A DNA stretch of 31,913 bases from JBIOJM01 sp044450785 (lineage in GTDB: Bacteria; Planctomycetota; Planctomycetia; Isosphaerales; Isosphaeraceae): assembly GCA_044450785.1 (NCBI GenBank), contig JBIOJM010000077.1:1-31913 (forward strand). The letters run 5' to 3'. This document shows positions 9,520 to 17,216 of the stretch, in pieces. The notes beneath the pieces were generated by a model, which saw only the letters and a list, made by a program, of their open reading frames with translations, searched no databases and was not told the DNA's origin. The position numbers and the translations under genes were made by a program. Position 1 is the first letter of the stretch. The number at the start of each line of letters is the position of its first letter.

Positions 9520-9710
9520 GGTGTGCGCACGGCCAATTCTTGCCTCAAGGACTGCGCATCTTGGATCGTTCCTGTCGCCTGCATCCTGGAGGTGGTATCA
9601 TGAATCCCGGTCACGGCCGTTGGCTCGCGGTTCGATTCCCGCTTCGGTTGCCGAGCCGGCGGCGGCCGCTGATTGGTTTCCGCACCGCGCTGGAACGCAA
9701 AGACGCGTTG

Positions 9711-10310
9711 ATGTCGACCAACCATAATCAGGATACATCGGCCACGCTCATGATGCGGGTCCAGGAGGACCCTGCCGATCCACGTGCCTGGAATGAATTC
9801 GTCGAGCGCTATCAACCGATGATCCGCGCGTGGTGCTTGAGGTGGGGATCACAGCCCGCGGACGCTGACGACGTCGCGCAGCAGGTCCTCCTCAAGCTGC
9901 TGACCGCCATGAAGACGTATCGCCGTCAAGCCGGCTCGGGCTTTCGGGACTGGCTCAAGACGGTCACACATCATGCCTGGCACGACTTTGTCACTTCCGG
10001 CCACACCTGGGCCCAGTATCCAGGGTCGATCGACTCGATCACCGATTCGAACGACGCGCCGGCCGACCTGGAAAAGCAAATGCAGCACGCTTTCGAGCAC
10101 GAGCTGCTCGAGCTGGCAATGCGCCGGGTCGAGCGGCGCGTCAAGCCGAGCACGTGGGAGGCGTTCCGGCTCACGGCCATCGAAAACTTACCAGGAGTCG
10201 AGGCCGCGGGGAGACTCAACATGGACGTTTCCAACGTGTTCGTCCACAAGCACCGGGTGCTGAAATTGCTGGAGGAGGAGGTGAGGATCCTCAAGTCAGA
10301 CCGGGGCTGA
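9711..10310 (+). CDS. ECF-like RNA polymerase sigma factor
   Basis: A 199-aa sigma-70 family protein that would direct RNA polymerase to a private promoter set. Region 2 is visible as WNEFVERYQPMIRAWCLRWG, then DADDVAQQVLLKLL and FRDWLKTVTHHAWHDF (roughly aa 27-92). A region-4 segment follows, with STWEAFRLTAIEN and a helix-turn-helix ending VHKHRVLKLLEEEV (roughly aa 145-190). The ATG at 9711 is preferred because the conserved domain starts soon after it; the frame is open further upstream but only through repeats. The ribosome site is weak (GGAACG). No anti-sigma gene lies beside it. The AECF-like short form lacking sigma-3 is typical of planctomycetes (family knowledge). Target genes are unknown. 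Confidence 0.85.
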   Translation: MSTNHNQDTSATLMMRVQEDPADPRAWNEFVERYQPMIRAWCLRWGSQPADADDVAQQVLLKLLTAMKTYRRQAGSGFRDWLKTVTHHAWHDFVTSGHTWAQYPGSIDSITDSNDAPADLEKQMQHAFEHELLELAMRRVERRVKPSTWEAFRLTAIENLPGVEAAGRLNMDVSNVFVHKHRVLKLLEEEVRILKSDRG

Positions 10311-10358
10311 AACCTGGGGAATCGGCCGCGGACGTCGTGAATCGCGGATGCAGTCGAT

Positions 10359-10913
10359 CTATGGGTTTTTTAAGGGGATGGGTTCTAGAAGCGGTCTTTG
10401 ATTCTTCATTTTTTTGACCACGCGAACCAAAGCCGAGCCTGTATCGGTCAGGCTGTAGAAATTGTTCTTGCCTCGGCGGTGTGGGGCGACGATACCGCCG
10501 TGCCGCAAGAGAGCCAGGTGATGGCTGACCGCGGGCTGGCTCTGGCTCAGTTCGGCGCACAGCGCGCCGACATGCCGCTCCCCCTCGGCGAGGATCAGGA
10601 TGACCTGGATCCGCGTCGGGTCGCTGACGTGTTTGAGCAAGCTCGATGCGCGGCGGGCCTGCTGAGACCGCTGCTTGGCTCCCCGGAACGTCTTGGGTTT
10701 TCTTGCGTCCGTTTCTTCTTCGAGGGGCTCGAACTGGATGCCGTGGTCGCCTGGATAGGGCACATCGTGGGGGATGCGGCTAAAGACGATTTCGTCGGGA
10801 ATGCCTTCCGGAAACGCGTCGCATCGCGACCTGGGAGGTTCGCCGGCCCGCGAGCGGCCCCAGGCGTGTTTGCAAAAGCCGCATTGTGAAAGGGTAAACG
10901 CCAAGGTTCTCAC
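10359..10913 (-). CDS. ArsR-type regulator fused to Cys-containing domain
   Basis: 184 aa. The C-terminal half (about aa 90-168) is an ArsR-family winged helix: LLKHVSDPTRIQVILILAEG, recognition helix QSQPAVSHHLALLRHGG, and a wing at RRGKNNFYSLT. The first 65 residues are different: C11-x2-C14 with K15-H16, C31-DAFPEGIPDE, and PYPGDHGIQFEP. They resemble a small uncharacterised domain with a CDAFPxGIP...PGDHGI signature, possibly metal binding (inference). The GTG start overlaps the stop of the upstream zincin-like gene (GTGA), so translation is probably coupled. No in-frame ATG lies between the two domains, which supports a real fusion, though an internal GTG at a VPYPGDH codon cannot be excluded. 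DNA targets and ligand are unknown. Confidence 0.75.
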   Translation of the reverse strand: MRTLAFTLSQCGFCKHAWGRSRAGEPPRSRCDAFPEGIPDEIVFSRIPHDVPYPGDHGIQFEPLEEETDARKPKTFRGAKQRSQQARRASSLLKHVSDPTRIQVILILAEGERHVGALCAELSQSQPAVSHHLALLRHGGIVAPHRRGKNNFYSLTDTGSALVRVVKKMKNQRPLLEPIPLKNP

Positions 10914-11500
10914 TCCCAGGTAGGCCCAGCAAAGATGCCATACAATGCTTCGAGCGCCGCGAGCAAGTCCGGCTTGATCGGGATTTGCAGCCGGCGCGCC
11001 GTATAGAATTCGGACACGAATTCGATCGGGCTTTCTGCCGCTTTCATCGACAGACGATTCGCCAGTTCCATTTGTTCTCCTCTCGGCCAGATTCCCCCTC
11101 GTCCTTTTAACTCATTATGGACCGCCTCGCTCTGGTGGTGATGCTGGGCGTGACCCACTTCGTGCATTTCCAGATGGTTGGCACGGTTGGAGCAAAGGAA
11201 ACGTCTCTTGTACTGCTGGTGCGTGGACTTCTTGGGATCATCCCAGAACCTGCATCGTTCATTGATTTCGATCGACCTGGTGTTGGAGTCGTACGCGATT
11301 GGTGAAACGGCTGCTCGCGTCAGGCCGACGTCCTTGATGATTAACTCGGAACCACTTCGGTTGATCTTCACGTCCGGCAGGTCGCGCAGCCAATCACCGA
11401 GTCGGATTACGGCCTTGCGAATGTTCCGCTCGGCTGCGCCGCTGGGTTTGTCGGCCAGCGTCCAGATCGCGCGCTGGCTGGGTTGGTTTCCTGCCATCAT
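10910..11500 (-). CDS. Putative zincin metallopeptidase-like protein
   Basis: 196 aa, cytoplasmic by appearance, with no signal peptide. The key motif is HEVGHAQHHH at aa 113-122, a classical HEXXH zinc site preceded by NHLEM. Glutamates in SPIEFVSEFYTARR (aa 158-170) are candidates for the third ligand, as in gluzincin-like and phage-associated zincins where an acidic helix follows the HEXXH helix. The ATG at 11500 is followed at once by a second ATG, and the ribosome site is weak. It is first in a two-gene unit and overlaps the regulator by 4 nt. That arrangement recalls protease/repressor pairs such as ImmA/ImmR, but the partner here is ArsR type, so the likeness is only positional. It could instead be a structural zincin remnant without peptidase activity. 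Confidence 0.65.
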   Translation of the reverse strand: MMAGNQPSQRAIWTLADKPSGAAERNIRKAVIRLGDWLRDLPDVKINRSGSELIIKDVGLTRAAVSPIAYDSNTRSIEINERCRFWDDPKKSTHQQYKRRFLCSNRANHLEMHEVGHAQHHHQSEAVHNELKGRGGIWPRGEQMELANRLSMKAAESPIEFVSEFYTARRLQIPIKPDLLAALEALYGIFAGPTWE

Positions 11501-11584
11501 CCGAACGTTCTCGGCCCACCGTCACCACCGGTGGATCGAGCCGCCGCCGGGCGGCGGCCCGATGCATCATCGAACGTTGTCTCA

Positions 11585-12709
11585 TTATTTCGGAGCGGTT
11601 GTGTCGGCGGCTTTTGTCGCGGGTTTCTCGGTGGCGGCGCCCGTCGCGACGGGCGCTGCGGGAGCAGCGGCTTGGGGCGGGAACAGGTCTTTCGGCATCG
11701 GCTTGACGTCGATCTTGGCCGCTTTTCGCTCGGCGGTCACGACCGACTTCTGGAGCTCGGTCGCGTATTCCCTCATGATGTACGGTTTGTTCATGTCGAA
11801 ATCGACATTCTTACCCTCCTTGCGGTCGGTCACCTGGATCAGGTGAAAACCGAACGGGGTCTCGACCAGGTCCGAAATCATCCCTTTCTTCAATGCGAAA
11901 GCGACGTTGGTGAAGTCTTCGACCAAGCCCGTGCCGAGAGTGAAGTAATCGAGGTCGCCCCCCGCGCCGCCGGAATTGGCGGGATCTTCGGAATACTTGT
12001 TGGCCGCCGCCGCGAAGGTGATCGTTCCCCCTTCGATCTCTTTTTTGATGCTCGCCAGCTTTTGCCTGGCCTTCTGCTTGTCGGCGTCGCTCGCGTCCGG
12101 TTCGACCTTGAGGAGGATGTGGCTTGCGCGCAGTTGGGTGCCGCTGAACAAGTCCCGCTTCTCGGCGAGGAATTTCCGCAACGTGGCGTCGGTCGCCTTG
12201 TTTCTCCACCACAGATCCCAGCGGAGCCGGCCTTCGTACTCCTTGCGGATGTCGTCGATCGAAATGCCGTTCTGGAGCAGAGCGGTGCCCAGGTCCTGCC
12301 CTTCCTTTGTCAGCGTCTGCTTGAGCTGCTCGACCTGCTCGTCGACCTTCTCGGCAGTAACCTGGACATTCTGACGCGCCAGAAACATCGAGAGGAGCTT
12401 GGTGTTGATCAATGTTTCGACCGTGACCCGATAAATCGACTCCGGAGTGTCATCAGGAGTGAAGGAGTAGTTGCTCGTGAACTTCTTCACTTCTGTCTTT
12501 GTGACCTTGTCCGTCTGATTGCCTACAGTGATGGTGGCAACCACGTCGTCGGAGCCGGGAACGGCGGCTCGGCGGCCAGCGGCCGGTTGTCCGCTCGCGC
12601 TGCCCGCGGACGCCGGCGGGGCCGCCTGATTCTGAGCCCGTACAACGGCAGACGTCGTCAAACCGCTCGCGATCAGCGACAACAGGATGATCTGAAAAGT
12701 CCTCGGCAT
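11585..12709 (-). CDS. Exported parvulin-type peptidyl-prolyl isomerase
   Basis: 374 aa. The N-terminus has a signal peptide (IILLSLIASGLTTSAVVRAQ, cleavage likely near aa 25). A SurA-like chaperone region (about aa 55-190) follows. The rotamase domain (about aa 193-297) carries LRASHILLKV, FAAAANKYSEDPANS, GGDLDYFTLG and PFGFHLIQVTD, the usual parvulin landmarks. The tail is Ala/Pro/Thr-rich and low in complexity. The predicted role is folding of exported proteins in the periplasm, fitting a region that encodes several large exported proteins. AGGGAG lies 9 nt upstream of the ATG. The gene is probably transcribed alone; a TATAAT-like hexamer lies upstream at 12828-12833 on the minus strand. 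Confidence 0.88.
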   Translation of the reverse strand: MPRTFQIILLSLIASGLTTSAVVRAQNQAAPPASAGSASGQPAAGRRAAVPGSDDVVATITVGNQTDKVTKTEVKKFTSNYSFTPDDTPESIYRVTVETLINTKLLSMFLARQNVQVTAEKVDEQVEQLKQTLTKEGQDLGTALLQNGISIDDIRKEYEGRLRWDLWWRNKATDATLRKFLAEKRDLFSGTQLRASHILLKVEPDASDADKQKARQKLASIKKEIEGGTITFAAAANKYSEDPANSGGAGGDLDYFTLGTGLVEDFTNVAFALKKGMISDLVETPFGFHLIQVTDRKEGKNVDFDMNKPYIMREYATELQKSVVTAERKAAKIDVKPMPKDLFPPQAAAPAAPVATGAATEKPATKAADTTAPK

Positions 12710-12827
12710 CGAATCAGTCTCCCTCTCGGACTATCGACGTTAACCACGATCCGCCGGCCGCTTTGGTCAAGCCCGCGTCACAGGATCGCAAAACCTCGGT
12801 TGCTGCGTGACTCACCGAATTGAATCA

Positions 12828-12833
12828 ATTATA
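12828..12833 (-). promoter_or_regulatory. Possible -10 hexamer for the isomerase gene
   Basis: On the minus strand this reads TATAAT, a perfect -10 consensus, about 119 bp upstream of the isomerase start. No good TTGACA lies 16-18 bp further upstream, so it rests on one hexamer in otherwise GC-rich DNA. Confidence 0.25.
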
Positions 12834-12972
12834 CGGATTTTGAGCAAAGACGCCGCGCCAGTTGGCCGATAATCCCTTTTTCAGCCCTCCTTCGATCGCG
12901 TTGAACGGCGCCTCGGAGTCACGCCGGTGCGGAGGTGTTGTTAATTTAGGATAACTGCGAAGAAAGGATGGG

Positions 12973-13002
12973 GGATGAACAGGGAAGGGTTCCTATTCAT
13001 CC
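12973..13002. terminator. Imperfect hairpin GGATGAA/TTCATCC
   Basis: GGATGAA (12973-12979) pairs with TTCATCC (12996-13002). The stem continues inward through AGGGAA/TTCCT with one mismatch and one wobble, about 12-13 bp in all. It sits just outside the left end of the IS66 relic. No U-tract follows. The same GGATGA/TCATCC words recur near gene ends at 15892-15906 and 21101-21145, so it may be a dispersed repeat serving as a terminator. Confidence 0.4.
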
Positions 13003-13013
13003 TTGCACTCTTC

Positions 13014-13038
13014 GTGACCGTTCAGTCCACTGCTTGGC
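13014..13038 (+). repeat. IS relic left terminal inverted repeat
   Basis: GTGACCGTTCAGT followed 5 nt later by GCTTGGC. It pairs with the right end at 14556-14580, whose complement has the same two blocks at the same spacing and only one difference in the first block. Confidence 0.75.
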
Positions 13039-13078
13039 ATGCTTTATGCTGAAGCGGCCCGAGATTTCGTTTTAACCG

Positions 13079-14572
13079 TTGATCGTCTTGAGATTGTTGA
13101 ATTACCGCGGCTGCTTACTTGCTCTTGCCAAACGGCGAGCAATCCGTATTGTCCCGCGGCGTGAACGACCCTTCGCCGTCGCCAATACCGGCTTGCCCCA
13201 TTGCGCTCAGCTCCTCAAGCGGGTCGTCGAGCTCGAAGCGCTCGTCCGGGACCTCCAGGAACGGCTCAATCAGAACTCGTCCAACTCCTCGATCCCACAT
13301 TCGGCCAATCCCCTGGGTGCACCCAAGCCTGTGGTCAAGGCTCGGAGCGGACGTAGGCCGGGTGGTCAGGATGGAGATCCTGGACATCATCGCCATCGCC
13401 GCCCGCCCGAGCGGGTCAAGAATATCGTGCCCTACCTGCCCACGATCTGCACCCAGTGCCAAGCTCCGTTGCCTGCCGAGCGTGGACTTGGCGACCCCGA
13501 GCCGAGTTGGCATCAGGTTGCCGAACTCCCCGATCTAACAGCCAACATTACCGAGCATAAAGGACACGCACGCACCTGCCCCTGCTGTGGCCACCTCAAT
13601 CGCGGCCAGATTCCCCCGGAGATCCGCGCCCACGTCATCGGGCCACGCTTGGCCGCGGTGATGTCTTACTTCAGCGGCCGTCATCATTTTGGCCGACGAG
13701 CTGTGGAAGAGGTCGTCGAGACCGTCTTCGAGGTGCCGACCTCCCTGGGCTCCATCTCCGCGCTGGAAGCTGAGAAGTGCGCTGCCTTGGCCGGTCCGTA
13801 TCAACAGGCACAGACCGCGGTCCGTGAGGCTGCGGTGAAGAACACCGACGAGAGCGGCTAGAGCGAGAAGGGACGGAAGCGCTGGCTGTGGACGGCTGCG
13901 ACCGCGACGGCGGCCTTCTTCGTGATTCACTTGCGGCGCAGCTTCAAGGGCCCGCAAGCACTCTTGGGAGAGACGATCGCCGGCATTGTCTGTCGCGACC
14001 GCTGGTCGGCCTACAGCAAGCTGCCCCTGGAACAGCGGCAAATCTGCCGGGCAGACCTAAAACGCGACGTTGAGAAATTGATCGATCGAGGAGGGCCCGC
14101 TGAAGCAGTTGGCCGGGTAGGTCTGGACGTCGTGGAATGCCTGTTCGCCGAGTGATGGGCGTTCCGCTGCGGTGAAGGTGACCGACCGGCTCTGCAAGCC
14201 CGGCTGGACCCGATTGCGCCCGAACTCCAAGGAGTTTTGGAGCGGGGTCGCGCCTGAGCGGATTCCAAGGCGGCCATCTCTTGCGCCAATCTGCTCGCAC
14301 TGTATCCGGCGTTGTGGTCATTCGCGGGGATCGAGACGGTCCAGCCCACGAACAATCACGCGGATCCCATCCTACGCCTGGGCGTACTTTGGCCCAAGAA
14401 CGCTTTCAGTTGCCACTGCCCGGCGGGTTGCCGATTCGTGGAGCGGATCCTAACGGTGGTCCAAACCCTGCGGCTGCAAAACCGCCCGGTGCTCGATTAC
14501 CTGTATCGTGAAATCTCGGCTCATCGGGCGGGCCTTCCTGCTCCGCAATTACTGGGCCAAGCTCAGCACTGA
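13079..14572 (+). pseudogene. IS66 transposase, three in-frame stops
   Basis: One reading frame keeps IS66 transposase similarity from end to end but is cut by TAG (13859), TGA (14153) and TGA (14261). In order it shows a leucine-zipper-like start (VVELEALVRDLQERL), NQNSSNSSIPHSANP, a zinc-finger region (CTQC ... CPCC), NTDESG with the first catalytic Asp, DRWSAY, LKRDVEKLIDRGG, TNNHADPILRLGVLW, and FVERILTVVQTLRLQ. TAG and the first TGA lie where relatives tend to have Trp; the second sits where GRACADSKAA would have Cys. The family Glu in NNHAERILR has become Asp (NNHADPILR), which should abolish catalysis. There are no frameshifts over about 1.4 kb. The start is unclear: the TTG at 13079 opens the frame, while the conserved region begins near 13184. 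Confidence 0.85.
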
Positions 14573-14580
14573 ACGGTGAC
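14556..14580 (-). repeat. IS relic right terminal inverted repeat
   Basis: The complement reads GTCACCGTTCAGT, then GCTTGGC after 5 nt, matching the left end at 13014-13038. The transposase relic's final TGA falls inside it. Confidence 0.75.
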
Positions 14581-14641
14581 AATTTGTTTTTCACCCTCTT
14601 GAAGTTCTCCTGCGACTTGGTACCATAAGCGAACAGTGGGC

Positions 14642-14675
14642 CGGATGACGCGTGTTTACCCCTCCGCGTCATCCG
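14642..14675. promoter_or_regulatory. Perfect 11-bp hairpin upstream of exported pair
   Basis: CGGATGACGCG (14642-14652) and CGCGTCATCCG (14665-14675) are perfect inverted repeats with a 12-nt loop. The element lies 48 bp upstream of the ATG at 14724 and about 60 bp after the IS relic. It has no T-tract. It could be an operator, a leader RNA hairpin, or a terminator for residual IS transcription. Confidence 0.5.
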
Positions 14676-14723
14676 ACATTGGATTGTCATATCGGTACGT
14701 CGTTGCAAAGCGAGGCACCTTCG

Positions 14724-15221
14724 ATGCTAAGGCGTGGGTTCCGTCTGCTCGTGGCCGTGGCCTTCGTCATTGGATCACTTCCGTCGCCGGTTTTGGCCGA
14801 TTGGGACACAGTCAATATTTCACTCACCAATGCATGGGCGGGTGCTAGTTGGGATGCCATGCTGAATGGTTATCAAGTTCAAGGCGGTGTCAACTGGAGC
14901 TTCGATTGCTCGGCCGGTGATTTCATTGGCTGTTCGCTGTGTTTGCTCCTCATAGTACAAACCGATCCGAATCACAATGGCACATACTCGGGTGTAAGTA
15001 CGAGCTCGAGCCAGGTTACTCAGATCCAAGCGTGCAATACTGTAAATAACCATGGAAGTTTCAACTCTTCACTTTGGCCGACGATGGTGGCCGGCCTTCC
15101 ATCCAGCGACCCGTATAAATTCAAGTTCTATGCCACACCCCCGACGGTTAAAGGGTGCACCACTAATCCGAATGATTATGACGTTCTGGTCACTGTTACG
15201 GAAACCACTCCTCCCTTCTGA
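14724..15221 (+). CDS. Small exported protein of unknown function
   Basis: 165 aa. The ATG at 14724 is chosen because it is followed by a clear signal peptide (LRRGFRLLVAVAFVIGSL, cleavage near SPVLA-DW) and has GAGG at 712-715 of the 14.7-kb stretch, 8 nt upstream; the open frame extends 72 nt further without a better start. The mature part of about 140 residues is rich in Ser, Thr and Asn. Its five or so cysteines (CSAGDFIGCSLC, QAC, GC) could form disulfides outside the cytoplasm. No family is recognised. It is followed after 25 nt by another exported protein with a strong ribosome site, so the two are probably co-transcribed. Confidence 0.75.
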   Translation: MLRRGFRLLVAVAFVIGSLPSPVLADWDTVNISLTNAWAGASWDAMLNGYQVQGGVNWSFDCSAGDFIGCSLCLLLIVQTDPNHNGTYSGVSTSSSQVTQIQACNTVNNHGSFNSSLWPTMVAGLPSSDPYKFKFYATPPTVKGCTTNPNDYDVLVTVTETTPPF

Positions 15222-15246
15222 CCAATTCAGTTCAAAGGAGACCACG

Positions 15247-15810
15247 ATGAACTGGAAGCTGTTCGGCAAAGTGCTGCTGCTCGTGGCCATCGCAGTGACC
15301 ACATTTATCGTGACTTCGGAGGTTCTCGCCCAGAAGAAGAAACGGAATGCCTCCTCCCCTACGGTTGTTTTTGATCAGGTGCGGACGACGGTCGGGCCGA
15401 ATCAGCGGGGAGCCGTCCCGTCCAGCCCTTCCATGGGCATTACTTCGGTCAATTCGCTGAAAGTCGAGCTCTTAGCCGAGGGCATCCATGTCTCGGGGCA
15501 AGCCAGAGTTCGCGATTTACGTCCGAACGTCGCTTTCGTTTGGTCCATCCGCGTTCGTGACCCGGTGTCGGGGAAGGTCGTGGCGGAAAACCGGTACGAT
15601 ACCCAGATATTCCAGCCTCGACAGGACACCCACGAACTGACTCCCACATTCGACGACACGATCCGCGCGACTTTGCCGCCAGGAATCTACAAGATTGAAC
15701 TCGTCCTCTACGAGGTTCCACCCGGTGGCGTTGGTTTATTGAACGATCCTGACATGCGGGAACATCAACTCATGGCCAAAAATACTGTGAAGGTGGCCAT
15801 TGGGCTCTGA
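15247..15810 (+). CDS. Exported protein, beta-sandwich-like, unknown function
   Basis: 187 aa. AAAGGAG at 15234-15240 lies 6 nt before the ATG, the best ribosome site in this part of the window. The N-terminus is a signal peptide (KVLLLVAIAVTTFIVTSEVLA-QKKK). The mature protein alternates hydrophobic strands: VSGQARVRDLRPNVAFVWSI, then IYKIELVLYEVPPGG near the end. This suggests an immunoglobulin-like fold with extracytoplasmic binding or structural use (inference from strand pattern only). It is second in an operon with the small Cys-containing exported protein. No catalytic motif is visible. Confidence 0.75.
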   Translation: MNWKLFGKVLLLVAIAVTTFIVTSEVLAQKKKRNASSPTVVFDQVRTTVGPNQRGAVPSSPSMGITSVNSLKVELLAEGIHVSGQARVRDLRPNVAFVWSIRVRDPVSGKVVAENRYDTQIFQPRQDTHELTPTFDDTIRATLPPGIYKIELVLYEVPPGGVGLLNDPDMREHQLMAKNTVKVAIGL

Positions 15811-15891
15811 CCTGAAATAGCCGGCGTGTGCAGGCTGTGCGTCCGCGCATGATTGTAGACGGCTGCCCGAGGCTTTTCGGCAACTATTTTC

Positions 15892-15906
15892 GTCCTTCAT
15901 CCTTCC
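15892..15906. repeat. TCCTTCATCCTTC word between convergent genes
   Basis: Located between the ends of the convergent exported-protein and RdgC-like genes. The complement GAAGGATGAAGGA occurs at the end of the relic gene near 21101-21116, and related words form the hairpin at 12973-13002. Confidence 0.4.
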
Positions 15907-15909
15907 GTT

Positions 15910-17088
15910 TCAAGCGGCCTGAAGCCAGCGGCGGATGCGGCCGAGCTCGTCGGTCCACGCGGAAGATGTTCGTTTGCTCAGGTAGGCAGCGAAGAGGAGG
16001 TCGAGGGTTTGAGCCAGGTGGCGGAGGCTCTTGAGGCGGGCGATCCGGGTTTCGAGGGACGACAGACGGCCCCCCTCGGTTTTCGGCAGGGAGGCGCTCG
16101 AGACCTGCAGCGTCTCGGCCTGGAGGGTCAACTCGTACTGCGCGCCCTGACGGACGAGGATCATGCCGGCTTTGCGCGGTAGTTTGCCCGACTGGAGTGC
16201 CCGGAGGGCTTCCGGCAAGCGGGTCGGTGCGTCGTCAGTCAGTTGGTCGCGGCCGGTCTCGCCGCGAGGACAGTCGAGCGTCAGGGTCTTGGCGAGCATG
16301 ACCGTGACGTCCGAGCCGTCGGCGACTCGCACGGACTCGCCGTCGTTTTGCAGCGTATGCCAGATCCAGACGAGGAACTCGTTGCCGAGGAAGTCGAGGC
16401 TGGCGGGGTCGTCACTGTCCCAGGCGGAGCTGGAGGCAGGCGAGGAGGTTACGCCGGCGGGAGAAAGCGGGCCGCGCTCGAGGTTCGCGATCGAGAGACC
16501 GGGTTGGGAGGGGTCGGAAGCCAGGCTGCGAGCCAGACTGCCGGCCGTGATTGGCTCTAACAGCCGGTCGAAGGTCTCTCGGAACAGGGATTGAATGTGG
16601 TCGAGGACGGATGTGCTCGTACTGCCGGCATAAAGGGTGTTCGTCCGACCGTCCCAGAGGATCGGGTAGTGGTTGAGGCGGCGGAACCGGCCGTCGGCGG
16701 CCTCGGCCTCGATGCGCAGCTTGGCGGCCTCCTTGGCCTCCTGCCGCTCGGCCTTGGTCGCGAAGCCGCTCGGGTTCAACTGCGCCCGGGCGTCGATCTC
16801 CATTTGGGTATAGGCACGAAGGAGCGCGCCCGGGACCTTATCGGCATCGATGCGGATCGCGAGGTGAAGCGCATCGTCGACGATGTTCTTTCCCGGCTCG
16901 AGGTTCAGATCGAGCACGTGATCGCCGCCGGCCCAGCCGGTCGCGACGCCGTCGGCCGGGCCGGCCAGGCCGTGGACGCCGATCAAGCGGTTCCGGACCG
17001 GTTCCAGGATTTCGTCGCCGAAAGGAAGGGGGCATTCGCCGCTCAATCGATACCGTGTGAACGTGACGCGTCCGTTCCAGAACCCCAT
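15910..17088 (-). CDS. RdgC-like recombination-associated protein
   Basis: 392 aa. The ATG at 17088 is preferred over an earlier in-frame one because AAAGGGAG lies 8 nt upstream. The opening MGFWNGRVTFTRYRLSGE, the stretch from IRIDADKVPGALLRAYTQME through the charged KAERQEAKEAAKLRIEAEA, and RFRRLNHYPILWDGRTNTLY followed by LDHIQSLFRETF match the order of features in RdgC: an N-terminal strand pair, a charged central helix, then a PxxxDxxxxxLY-like strand and the helix after it. RdgC of proteobacteria (about 300 aa) forms a DNA-encircling dimer that limits RecA. The extra C-terminal ~90 residues and a Ser/Pro linker near aa 235-250 are unlike E. coli RdgC. The assignment is by eye and the family may instead be planctomycete specific. 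Confidence 0.5.
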   Translation of the reverse strand: MGFWNGRVTFTRYRLSGECPLPFGDEILEPVRNRLIGVHGLAGPADGVATGWAGGDHVLDLNLEPGKNIVDDALHLAIRIDADKVPGALLRAYTQMEIDARAQLNPSGFATKAERQEAKEAAKLRIEAEAADGRFRRLNHYPILWDGRTNTLYAGSTSTSVLDHIQSLFRETFDRLLEPITAGSLARSLASDPSQPGLSIANLERGPLSPAGVTSSPASSSAWDSDDPASLDFLGNEFLVWIWHTLQNDGESVRVADGSDVTVMLAKTLTLDCPRGETGRDQLTDDAPTRLPEALRALQSGKLPRKAGMILVRQGAQYELTLQAETLQVSSASLPKTEGGRLSSLETRIARLKSLRHLAQTLDLLFAAYLSKRTSSAWTDELGRIRRWLQAA

Positions 17089-17216
17089 GTTCGTTTCTCC
17101 CTTTGATAACTGCTGGTGGTGCAGGTCCCTATTAGATCGGGTGGGCCGATCCCGCCGCTCCACCGCGTCCGGCGCACACGCGGAGGCGACCGTGTAGGTC
17201 GGCGACGTCCTGCCAG

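Larger units (their letters stand above)
8881..9710. other. Repeat-rich intergenic region before sigma gene
   Basis: About 830 bp with no supported gene. An open frame in phase with the sigma gene runs back to 9246, but it consists of repeat DNA and starts far upstream of the conserved sigma domain. Contents are the GTGACGAT palindrome cluster (9134-9265) and the AACCCGACGCGC tandem element (9351-9519). 8881-9130 and 9520-9710 show nothing recognisable. Confidence 0.6.
13014..14580 (+). mobile_element. IS66-family insertion sequence relic
   Basis: A 1,567-bp element bounded by imperfect terminal inverted repeats: left 13014-13038 (GTGACCGTTCAGT then GCTTGGC after a 5-nt gap) and right 14556-14580 (complement GTCACCGTTCAGT then GCTTGGC). 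They match at about 21 of 25 positions. It encodes only a transposase relic, with no accessory tnpA/tnpB, as in the single-gene ISBst12-like branch of IS66. The 8-bp target duplication usual for the family is not seen: CACTCTTC flanks the left and AATTTGTT the right. The element therefore looks old, or one flank has been rearranged. Confidence 0.8.

Noticed and set aside
9624..9642. tRNA T-arm-like word GGTTCGATTCCCGC
   Set aside because: Only two of five T-stem pairs form, and no matching acceptor or anticodon arm lies upstream.
9246..9710. N-terminal extension of the sigma factor frame
   Set aside because: It is built of intergenic repeats (TRRASEG words twice) and is not part of the sigma domain.
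11483..12823. Plus-strand open frame (446 aa) opposite the isomerase gene
   Set aside because: Runs past both ends of a convincing parvulin gene and shows no domain of its own.
13859..14263. Stop-codon readthrough or recoding in the IS66 frame
   Set aside because: Three stops of two kinds plus a changed catalytic Glu fit simple decay; no recoding structure was seen next to them.
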